A stretch of 25,131 bases of DNA from CALMJB01 sp963977945. GTDB taxonomy: Bacteria > Actinomycetota > Actinomycetes > Nanopelagicales > Nanopelagicaceae. The stretch's first letter is position 1; every line of letters starts with the position of its first letter. The translations under genes and the position numbers were made by a program. Shown one piece after another: positions 7,145 through 14,335 of this stretch. The notes under the pieces were generated by a model. That model was not told the origin of the DNA, did not search any database, and worked only from the letters and a program-made list of their open reading frames with translations. The DNA lies in NCBI GenBank assembly GCA_963977945.1, contig CAXBQO010000005.1:1-25131 (forward strand). Direction: 5' to 3'.

Positions 7145-8080
7145 TTAGTGAGCTTTAGCTTTATCAGCCAAATAAATTCCAAAAAGCACAATCGCGCAGC
7201 CTAATAATTGAATCAAATTGAATGATTCATTTAACCAAATCCACGCAATAATTCCGGCAAATACTGGCTCAATCATTCCAATTACGCTTCCGGTGGATGC
7301 GCTTAATTTGCGCAGTCCAGCGATTGTTAGCAAATAAGGAAAAATCGTGCCAAAAATAATTATTAATAAAATCAAGAACCAGCCTGGCCAAGAGTTATTT
7401 GAAAAATTTCCGCCAAGTGGAAGTTGCTGATTCAGAATTTCAAACGGAAAACTCCACCACGGCAGGATGATTGCCCAAAAAACAGCGGAAAGTCCAAGCC
7501 CCCAAACTATTAGCGAAACACTAGATCTACTTTGGGAAAGTTTTTCCGCCTTCAAAAAATAAACCGCTAAGGCAATTGCATCGCCAAAAGCTATTAATAC
7601 GCCAAACCAATTCAATGTGCTGCCCTGCCAAATTTGAGCAATTAATAACAGCCCGCCAAAAGCACAACCGACTCCCCACCACATGATTGGATTAATTGAT
7701 TTCTTCTTAATAAATCTCAAATAAAGCACAATCCAAATTGGAGCAGTGAATTCAATAATCAGCGCAACTGACACATATAAGTATTTAATTGCCGTGAAAT
7801 AAAAAGATTGCACAATTGCGACGCCGATTAGGCTGAAGATAATCATGTCCCAAAACTCTGATCTCTTTAATTTAAGTTCTGGTCTAATTTTTATTACCGC
7901 GTAAATCAACAAGATAAGAGCGGCTCCGGTGGAACGAATTTCCACCAATCGAAATGCACTCATTCCAGCTTCGCGCACGATTTTGGCAAGCACACCACCA
8001 AAAGCAAATAGTGCGGCAGCTGAGATCATTAAGAACTCCGCGCCGAAATTTGAGAACTTACCTTGTTTGACTTCAGACAT
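7145..8080 (-). CDS. EamA/DMT-superfamily membrane transporter
   Basis: The 311-residue hydrophobic protein has about ten predicted membrane segments arranged as two EamA repeats (roughly residues 15-150 and 160-305). Family landmarks include the conserved Pro/Glu-bearing segment LIIEFTAPIWIVLYLRF at the end of repeat one and SVIGMIEPVFAGIIAWIWL in repeat two. Drug/metabolite transporters of this type export or import amino acids and other small metabolites; no substrate can be named. It ends 8 bases from dnaB (convergent) and starts 32 bases after the acyl-CoA dehydrogenase on the same strand, so it may be co-transcribed with it. Confidence 0.85.
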   Translation of the reverse strand: MSEVKQGKFSNFGAEFLMISAAALFAFGGVLAKIVREAGMSAFRLVEIRSTGAALILLIYAVIKIRPELKLKRSEFWDMIIFSLIGVAIVQSFYFTAIKYLYVSVALIIEFTAPIWIVLYLRFIKKKSINPIMWWGVGCAFGGLLLIAQIWQGSTLNWFGVLIAFGDAIALAVYFLKAEKLSQSRSSVSLIVWGLGLSAVFWAIILPWWSFPFEILNQQLPLGGNFSNNSWPGWFLILLIIIFGTIFPYLLTIAGLRKLSASTGSVIGMIEPVFAGIIAWIWLNESFNLIQLLGCAIVLFGIYLADKAKAH

Positions 8081-8112
8081 TTGCCAAACCTTACTTTAAA
8101 AAAGTAATTTAA

Positions 8113-9936
8113 TTAAAAAGCAGACTCCGCAATCTCCATAATTTCACCTGTCTCGCTCTCAACAACTTTACGTTCCACTGAAATATGTGGCAATACCGAC
8201 CTTGCAAAGAATTTTGCTGAAGCAATTTTTCCTTTGAAGAAATCGGAATCTTTGCCAGCATTAGTAAGTTTTGTAGATGCGATTTCAGCCTGACGAATTA
8301 ATAACCAAGCAATTATTACTTCTCCTGCGGCCATTAATAGTCTGGTGGTATTCAAACCGACTTTATAAATTTCTTTTGGATCTTCTTGTGATGCCATTGC
8401 CACGCCAACCATGTGAGTAATCATCGCTTGTAAATCTGCAAGTGCGGTTGCTAGTAATTTTTTCTCTTCGACTAAGGCACCCGGAGTCGCTGCAAATTTT
8501 CCGATTTCTTTACCAAGCAAAGTAATTGCGCGACCATTATCTTTTACAATTTTTCGGAAGAAGAAATCTAAACCTTGAATCGCTGTTGTGCCTTCATACA
8601 AAGTGTCGATTTTTGCATCTCTTACATATTGTTCTAATGGCCAATCTTGAGTAAAGCCAGAACCACCAAATGTTTGCAGCGATTCTGTACCAAGTAAAAC
8701 CCAAGATTTTTCTGACCCGTAACCTTTAACAATCGGAAGTAACAAATCATTTAGGTGATGAAGATCTTCAGCCTTATCTTTATCGCCCTCGGATTCGGCG
8801 AGCGCGAACGCATCTTGAATTGAAGCGGTATAAAGAACTAGCGCACGCATTCCTTCGCTGTAAGCCTTTTGCACAATTAAAGATCTACGAACATCAGGAT
8901 GCTTGATGATTTCTACTCGCGGCGAACTTTTATCGGTTGACTTTGTTAAATCAGGACCTTGCGTTCTGGTTTTTGCGTAAGAGAGCGCTTGTTGATAGCC
9001 AGCACTCAAAGTTGCAATAGCTTTTGTTCCCACCATCATCCGTGCATATTCAATAATTTTAAACATTTGCCTGATGCCATCGTGTGTATCGCCAAGTAAA
9101 TAACCAACCGCAGGCTCTTTTTCGCCCAGCTTCATTTCACAAGTTGTAGACACATTAAGTCCCATTTTGTGTTCAAGATTTGTTACGTAAACACCATTTC
9201 GTTTTCCAAGTTTTCCGGTTTGCGGGTCAAACATAAATTTAGGAACAAGATAAAGATCTAATCCTTTTGTACCTGGTCCGCCACCTTCTGGTCTTGCTAA
9301 AACGAAATGAATTATGTTTTCAGTTAAATCGCTGTCACCACTTGTTATAAATCTTTTTGTACCGGTGATGTGCCAAGTTCCATCTGGCTGCTTGACCGCT
9401 TTTGTGCGCCCTGCTCCAACATCAGAACCTGCATCTGGTTCGGTGAGCATCATGGTTGCGCCCCATTGTTTATCAACCATCAATTTTGCTAAATGTTTTT
9501 GTTCTGGCGTTCCCAACATAAATGCAACATGTGCAAACGCGGTGCCTGATGCATAGATATGAATTGATGGATTAGAACCTAAAACCATCTCGGCAATTGC
9601 CCAACGAATCGATGGTGGAATTGCGGTACCGCCAAGTTCTACTGGTGCATCAATTCGCCACCATTCATTATCCATAAATGTTTTATAAGATTTTTTAAAA
9701 CTCTCTGGAAGTTTTGCTTCACCGGTTTCTTTATTGAATTCAACTCCGCGGCGATCGCTATCAATAAAAGATGCAGCTAAATCATTTTCTGCAAGTCGTT
9801 TGATTTCTTCCAACATTCCCATTGCGGTGTCACGATCTAAATCTGAATAAAGACCTTTACCTAAAATTGATTCGCGCTCTAATAAATCGAAAAGACAAAA
9901 CTCAATGTCACGCAGATTCGCAATAAAGTGACCCAT
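8113..9936 (-). CDS. Acyl-CoA dehydrogenase, FadE5-like
   Basis: This FAD enzyme introduces the alpha-beta double bond in acyl-CoA, the first step of beta-oxidation, and passes electrons to electron-transfer flavoprotein. At 607 residues it belongs to the long class typified by mycobacterial FadE5, which shares the MGH N-terminus. Signature MMLTEPDAGSDVG is at 162-174, and the second signature FGGSGFTQDWPLEQYVRDAK is at about 423-442. The catalytic base is predicted as E448 in LYEGT, and a C-terminal helical domain follows. An operator-like palindrome sits 14 bases upstream of the ATG. An EtfD-like quinone reductase is encoded further along in this window, but etfA/etfB are not. The chain-length preference is unknown. 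Confidence 0.92.
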   Translation of the reverse strand: MGHFIANLRDIEFCLFDLLERESILGKGLYSDLDRDTAMGMLEEIKRLAENDLAASFIDSDRRGVEFNKETGEAKLPESFKKSYKTFMDNEWWRIDAPVELGGTAIPPSIRWAIAEMVLGSNPSIHIYASGTAFAHVAFMLGTPEQKHLAKLMVDKQWGATMMLTEPDAGSDVGAGRTKAVKQPDGTWHITGTKRFITSGDSDLTENIIHFVLARPEGGGPGTKGLDLYLVPKFMFDPQTGKLGKRNGVYVTNLEHKMGLNVSTTCEMKLGEKEPAVGYLLGDTHDGIRQMFKIIEYARMMVGTKAIATLSAGYQQALSYAKTRTQGPDLTKSTDKSSPRVEIIKHPDVRRSLIVQKAYSEGMRALVLYTASIQDAFALAESEGDKDKAEDLHHLNDLLLPIVKGYGSEKSWVLLGTESLQTFGGSGFTQDWPLEQYVRDAKIDTLYEGTTAIQGLDFFFRKIVKDNGRAITLLGKEIGKFAATPGALVEEKKLLATALADLQAMITHMVGVAMASQEDPKEIYKVGLNTTRLLMAAGEVIIAWLLIRQAEIASTKLTNAGKDSDFFKGKIASAKFFARSVLPHISVERKVVESETGEIMEIAESAF

Positions 9937-9949
9937 TACCCAAGTTTGC

Positions 9950-9961
9950 TACTCGCGAGTA
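9950..9961. promoter_or_regulatory. Operator-like palindrome at the acyl-CoA dehydrogenase promoter
   Basis: TACTCGCGAGTA is a perfect 12-base palindrome in the 51-base gap between the divergent acyl-CoA dehydrogenase and dcd. On the minus strand it lies between a possible -35 (TTGCAG) and a possible -10 (CAAACT, plus-strand 9943-9948) spaced by 17 bases, where a bound repressor would block transcription. A TetR-type fatty-acid regulator is the natural guess; no such gene is in the window. Confidence 0.5.
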
Positions 9962-9975
9962 ACTTCTGCAAGCCA

Positions 9976-9981
9976 TAAGTT
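9976..9981 (+). promoter_or_regulatory. Candidate -10 box of leaderless dcd transcript
   Basis: TAAGTT lies six bases before the GTG of dcd, with no ribosome-binding site between, as expected for a leaderless actinobacterial transcript. Confidence 0.35.
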
Positions 9982-9987
9982 TTGCTG

Positions 9988-10566
9988 GTGTTATTAAGCG
10001 ATCGGGACATTAGGGCTGAAATTAAAGGCGGCCGGGTCAAGGTTGAGCCGTTTAACGAGAAAATGATTCAGCCATCTAGCGTGGATGTACGCCTAGATCG
10101 TTTTTTTAGAGTTTTTGAGAACCACAAGTACTCAGTGATTGACCCGTCAATCGAACAATCCGAACTGACCCGCGAGGTGGCAGTTAACCCAGATGAACAT
10201 TTCATTCTTCATCCTGGCGAGTTTGTTTTAGCCAGCACTTACGAAGTAATTAGTTTGCCCGACGACATCGCGGGCCGACTTGAAGGAAAATCTTCATTAG
10301 GTCGACTTGGTCTACTTACGCACTCAACTGCTGGATTTATTGATCCAGGTTTTTCAGGTCACATCACTCTTGAACTTTCCAACGTTGCAAATTTGCCAGT
10401 TAAGTTATTCCCAGGAATGAAAATTGGGCAACTATGCCTAATAAAACTTTCATCTGCGGCAGAACACCCATACGGTTCTCAGGTTTACGGCTCGCGCTAT
10501 CAAGGTCAACGCGGCCCAACTCCATCTAAATCTTGGTTAAACTTTCATAAAACTGATTTGAAATAA
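9988..10566 (+). CDS. dcd: dCTP deaminase, probably bifunctional with dUTPase activity
   Basis: The enzyme converts dCTP toward dUMP for thymidylate synthesis; the mycobacterial form deaminates and also cleaves diphosphate. The GTG at 9988 was chosen because it yields MLLSDRDIRAEI, the standard family N-terminus, rather than the TTG two codons earlier. Conserved blocks are MIQPSSVDVRLDRFFRVF, HPGEFVLAST with its catalytic Glu region, and GRLEGKSSLGRLGLLTHST followed by AGFIDPGFSGHITLELSN. The end is YQGQRGPTPSKSW, closely like the bifunctional mycobacterial enzyme. The length is 192 residues. It probably leads a dcd-lemA-htpX unit (28 bases to lemA). Confidence 0.95.
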   Translation: MLLSDRDIRAEIKGGRVKVEPFNEKMIQPSSVDVRLDRFFRVFENHKYSVIDPSIEQSELTREVAVNPDEHFILHPGEFVLASTYEVISLPDDIAGRLEGKSSLGRLGLLTHSTAGFIDPGFSGHITLELSNVANLPVKLFPGMKIGQLCLIKLSSAAEHPYGSQVYGSRYQGQRGPTPSKSWLNFHKTDLK

Positions 10567-10594
10567 ATCTTCTCGTTTACTGGTTAGGTAATTT

Positions 10595-11149
10595 ATGGAT
10601 ACAACGCTCATTATTTTGATTGGCTTAGCTGCATTAATTGCTTTTGGAATTGTCCAATACAACCGCTTGGTTAGATTAAATGTTTCAGTTGACGAAGCAT
10701 TCGCACAGATTGAAGTTCAGTTAAAACGTAGAGCAGATCTGATTCCTAATTTAGTGGAGTCAGTAAAAGGTTATGCCAGCCATGAAAAAGAGGCATTTGA
10801 AAAAGTTGTTGCCGCAAGAGCTAAAGCCACTTCCGCTTCCTCGGTGCAAGATGTTGCTGCCGCTGATGGTGCATTGACACAAGCTTTGAAAGGTTTGTTG
10901 GCCGTAGCCGAGGCATATCCAGATTTGAAAGCATCAACTAACTTTTTGCAATTACAAGAAGAGCTGGCCACCACCGAGAATAAGGTCGCATTTTCTAGAC
11001 AGTTTTATAACGATAATGTCCGTTCACTTAACCAGACCATTAAAACTTTTCCAGGAAATCTATTTGATAAATTGGCAAAGGTAACTGAACGAGAGTTTTA
11101 TGAAATTTCAGATCCGCAAGATCGGAATGTGCCAAAAGTTAAATTTTAA
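10595..11149 (+). CDS. LemA family membrane protein
   Basis: This 184-residue protein has one N-terminal membrane segment (about residues 4-20), then an alpha-helical domain with the family hallmarks NRLVRLNVSVDEAFAQIEVQ, LKRRADLIPNLVESVKGYA, AFSRQFYNDNVRSLN and a terminal FPGNLFDKLAKVTEREFYE. LemA proteins are widespread and of unsettled biochemical role, often encoded beside membrane proteases. Its TAA overlaps the ATG of htpX by one base, so the two are coupled and likely act together in envelope quality control. Confidence 0.92.
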   Translation: MDTTLIILIGLAALIAFGIVQYNRLVRLNVSVDEAFAQIEVQLKRRADLIPNLVESVKGYASHEKEAFEKVVAARAKATSASSVQDVAAADGALTQALKGLLAVAEAYPDLKASTNFLQLQEELATTENKVAFSRQFYNDNVRSLNQTIKTFPGNLFDKLAKVTEREFYEISDPQDRNVPKVKF

Positions 11150-12054
11150 TGGCCGTTAATTTTCGCTCACTGCAAGCTGCTAATCGACGTAAAACCTTTT
11201 TTCTCCTAGCAACTTTTGGAGCGCTTACTTGGTTATTGCTATTTGCTGTCTTTACCTATTTAGGTCAAAGCTCTGCCGCGATTGTTCCTTTTGCAGTTGT
11301 AATTTCATTGATCATGGTTTGGGGAAGTTACTTTTCTTCAGACAAGTTAGTTTTGCGCATGACAGGTGCAAAACTTATTCAGGAATCTGATAATCCAAAA
11401 TTGTTTGGCTTGATTCAAGAGGTTTCAATCGCATCAGGATTACCAATGCCAAAAGTGGCAATTGTCGAAGATGTTGCGCCAAACGCGTTTGCTACCGGCA
11501 GAAACCCAGAACATTCTTTGATCGCATTTACAACTGGGTTACTAAATCGCATGGACCGAGATGAATTACAAGGGGTCATTGCACATGAACTTTCGCACGT
11601 CGCAAATCGCGACACATTGGTGAGTGCTGTCGCAGCTACTACCGCTGGTGCTATTGCATTAATTTCTGATTTTCTCTCTCGAATGATTTTCTGGGGCCGT
11701 GGTAATCGAGATCGAAATCAAAATCCTCTTGCATTATTAATTTCATTTTTAATATTGATTTTGGCTCCGATTGCGGCGATGTTATTAAAAGCCGCGATTT
11801 CTAGAAGCCGGGAATCTTTAGCTGACGCGACCGCAGTTTCTTATACTCGAAATCCAGCTGGTTTAAGAAGCGCACTTGAGGTGCTACAGAAAGATTCAAC
11901 TGTCGTAACGCACGCATCAAATGCGGTGGCACATTTATATATTGAGTCGCCTTTAGATTCATCAAATGTTTCTAAATTATTTGCAACTCACCCACCACTT
12001 TCAGAGCGAATTCAAATTTTGCGCGAAATGGAGAGCGGTAAAACTAATTTTTGA
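11149..12054 (+). CDS. htpX: Membrane zinc metalloprotease HtpX (M48)
   Basis: HtpX degrades damaged membrane proteins with the active site on the cytoplasmic side. The 301-residue protein has two N-terminal membrane helices (about 17-38 and 43-62), the zinc motif HELSH at 146-150, a third-ligand candidate E222 in SRESLADA, and two further hydrophobic segments at about 160-178 and 193-214. It shares one base with the end of lemA. Its 3' end overlaps the convergent histidine kinase gene by 11 bases. The length and order of segments are typical for the family. Confidence 0.93.
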   Translation: MAVNFRSLQAANRRKTFFLLATFGALTWLLLFAVFTYLGQSSAAIVPFAVVISLIMVWGSYFSSDKLVLRMTGAKLIQESDNPKLFGLIQEVSIASGLPMPKVAIVEDVAPNAFATGRNPEHSLIAFTTGLLNRMDRDELQGVIAHELSHVANRDTLVSAVAATTAGAIALISDFLSRMIFWGRGNRDRNQNPLALLISFLILILAPIAAMLLKAAISRSRESLADATAVSYTRNPAGLRSALEVLQKDSTVVTHASNAVAHLYIESPLDSSNVSKLFATHPPLSERIQILREMESGKTNF

Positions 12055-13531
12055 TTGGAAAGTGCAATGTGAAAGTTGCACCGCGACCAAGTTCGGAATC
12101 GACAGTTACTTTTCCACCATGTGCATTCATCACTGCATCAACAATTGAAAGTCCAAGCCCAGTACCTTCTTGATTTACTACTCCACCGGTACGGGCGCGA
12201 GATGGATCTGCCCTAAAGAATCTTTCAAATATTTTTTCTTGATCTGATTTAGATAACCCTGGACCGTTATCTGAAACAGCCAATGTAGTTTCATTTAAAT
12301 CTTGTGAAAGCGTAGTTTTAATTTTTGTGCCTGCTGGGGTATGCGTTCTTGCGTTTGCCAAGAGATTCGCGACAACTTGATGAATTCGGCGACTATCTCC
12401 CAAAACATAAATCTCTTCACTTGGGACACTTATTTCAAAAATGTGTTCAGGACCGGCAGCTTTTGCAGATGCGGTCGCTTCTTTAACAATTGCGCCAAGT
12501 TCTACTGGTTTATTTTCTAACTCACGGGATTGGTCTAAACGAGCTAGTAATAACAAATCTTCAACTAAAGCGCTCATGCGAACCGATTCTTTTTCAATTC
12601 GGCTAATTAATTCTCGAGTTTTTTCTTCGCCAGTTATTGCACCTTGGCGGTACAACTCAGCAAAACCACGAATAGCTGTAAGTGGGGTACGCAATTCATG
12701 TGATGCATCGGCAGCAAATCTTCGTAATTTATTTTCGCTAGCGACTCGGGCTGCGAAAGATTCCTCAATGCGAGCAAGCATTTTATTTAACACAGTTGTT
12801 AGGCGACCAACTTCAGTATTTGTTTTTGTAACAGGCAAACGAGCAGAAAAATCTCCAGAAGTTATGGCTTCAGCAGTTGTTTCTACTTTATCTAGAGGTT
12901 TTAACGCTGCAGCAATTAACCATCTACCAGAGAGCGCGATTAGCAATAAGGCAAGTGCGCCAAGAATAAAGAAAAAGAAACTTAATCTTGCGGTAGTTCT
13001 ATCAACATCTTCAAGCGAGCTAGCAACAATCACACTGCCTAACCCAGTAGGAAGAGCCTGCGCAATTGCTCGTACATCAGGTTGATTACGCCCACCTTCA
13101 ATTGTGAAAGGTTGGTTTCCTTGTTTTTGAACATCGGTTAGTGGCATTCCACTTACTGAAACTTGTTTTTGATTTAGATCGCCACCAAGTCTGCCGATTA
13201 AATTTCCATCGACATCAAGCAGCGACAAACTAATTGCATTTGGAAGTCCTCGCACTGGTCTTAAAACTTGGAAAGCTGATCTATCGTCTGCTTGACTTTC
13301 ATTGCTTGCTTCAATTCCAGCACGATCAAGGCGCATTAAATTGTCTTGGGCAATGAAAGTTAGCTGACGATCAATTTGACCGATTAAATATGAGCGTAGA
13401 GCGGTGCGCGCAGCAAAATCAGAGGCTGAAATTGCGACGGCAGCAAGTAATACCGAAGCCAAAATCAATCGGGTACGAAGTCGCCAATTGCTTAAATCAG
13501 GCAGCACTCTTCGTACCGCTGATAACTTCAT
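12044..13531 (-). CDS. Sensor histidine kinase (HAMP-containing)
   Basis: This membrane sensor autophosphorylates on histidine and passes phosphate to the response regulator encoded just upstream. Of 495 residues, 19-38 and about 183-205 are membrane segments flanking an extracytoplasmic sensor domain. A HAMP linker runs to about 258, the phospho-acceptor is H278 in ADASHELRTPL, and the ATP-binding domain has VVANLLANARTHTP (N box), VSDNGPGLS (G1) and GTGLGLSIVDAV (G2). It starts 10 bases after the regulator gene, so the pair is one operon. The stimulus is unknown. The layout resembles mycobacterial TcrY/TrcS-type kinases, but I do not assign a symbol. Confidence 0.93.
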   Translation of the reverse strand: MKLSAVRRVLPDLSNWRLRTRLILASVLLAAVAISASDFAARTALRSYLIGQIDRQLTFIAQDNLMRLDRAGIEASNESQADDRSAFQVLRPVRGLPNAISLSLLDVDGNLIGRLGGDLNQKQVSVSGMPLTDVQKQGNQPFTIEGGRNQPDVRAIAQALPTGLGSVIVASSLEDVDRTTARLSFFFFILGALALLLIALSGRWLIAAALKPLDKVETTAEAITSGDFSARLPVTKTNTEVGRLTTVLNKMLARIEESFAARVASENKLRRFAADASHELRTPLTAIRGFAELYRQGAITGEEKTRELISRIEKESVRMSALVEDLLLLARLDQSRELENKPVELGAIVKEATASAKAAGPEHIFEISVPSEEIYVLGDSRRIHQVVANLLANARTHTPAGTKIKTTLSQDLNETTLAVSDNGPGLSKSDQEKIFERFFRADPSRARTGGVVNQEGTGLGLSIVDAVMNAHGGKVTVDSELGRGATFTLHFPIKN

Positions 13532-13541
13532 TTATTAAGGG

Positions 13542-14282
13542 TTACTTTTTTGCCGGTAGGCGTAGTCGGTAACCGACTCCTCTAATTGTGTGAATCAGTG
13601 GTGGTTCGTAAATATCAATTTTTTTACGTAAGTAAGAAACATAAGTTTCAACGATTCCCATGTCGCCACGAAAATCATATTGCCAAACATGATCGAGAAT
13701 TTGAGATTTACTTACAACGCGATCTGCATTAATCATTAAATAACGCAGTAATAAAAATTCTGTAGGCGATAAGTCAATTAGATTTCCGGCACGACGAACT
13801 TCGTGAGTTGCTTCATCTAATTCAAGATCGGCAAATCTGATTTTTTCATCATCGGCGCTAACTTCAATTGCTCCGGTGCGGCGAAGTAAAGCACGTAATC
13901 TGGCAACTAGTTCTTCTAGTGAAAATGGTTTGGTTACATAATCATCGCCACCAATTGTTAATCCAGCAATTTTGTCTTCAACCGTATCTCGAGCTGTTAA
14001 AAATAAAACGCCAACATTATGACCTTCGCTGCGCAATTGACGGCAAACTTCAAAACCATTTTGGTCAGGTAGCATCACATCAAGAACTAATGCATGCGGT
14101 TTGAATTCTTCGGCCACCTGCAGAGCGGCAGCTCCAGTGGCAGCGGTGCGCACATCGAAGCCAACAAATTTCAAACTAGTTGCGATCAATTCACTAATAC
14201 TGTTTTCATCATCAACTACCAGAATGCGAGAAGTAGCAGTTGATTGTTCAGCGCTTGCTTTTGCTTCTTTTAAAGTTGTCAT
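13542..14282 (-). CDS. OmpR/PhoB-family response regulator
   Basis: This is a DNA-binding partner of the adjacent kinase. The receiver domain covers about residues 18-135, with D24/D25, the phospho-acceptor D68 in LVLDVMLPD, T96 and K118 (TKPF). The C-terminal winged helix (about 145-245) ends with the typical TYVSYLRKKIDI and THTIRGVGYRL-like element. A ribosome-binding sequence GAGGTGA precedes the ATG. It follows the membrane Fe-S oxidoreductase by 53 bases on the same strand, so read-through from that gene is possible. The N-terminal ~17 residues precede the receiver fold and could be trimmed by a later start. Confidence 0.94.
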   Translation of the reverse strand: MTTLKEAKASAEQSTATSRILVVDDENSISELIATSLKFVGFDVRTAATGAAALQVAEEFKPHALVLDVMLPDQNGFEVCRQLRSEGHNVGVLFLTARDTVEDKIAGLTIGGDDYVTKPFSLEELVARLRALLRRTGAIEVSADDEKIRFADLELDEATHEVRRAGNLIDLSPTEFLLLRYLMINADRVVSKSQILDHVWQYDFRGDMGIVETYVSYLRKKIDIYEPPLIHTIRGVGYRLRLPAKK

Positions 14283-14335
14283 GAAATCACCTCGAGGAGA
14301 AGGATTATCCCTGAAACTGGGAAAACGCTGAGAAT

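Noticed and set aside
9982..9987. TTG start two codons before the chosen dcd start
   Set aside because: The GTG at 9988 yields MLLSDRDIRAEI, the conserved N-terminus, and has the better-spaced -10 box.
12441..13085. 214-codon plus-strand reading frame inside the histidine kinase
   Set aside because: It is antisense to a kinase with all expected motifs, and it is a long frame only because of the codon bias of the real gene.
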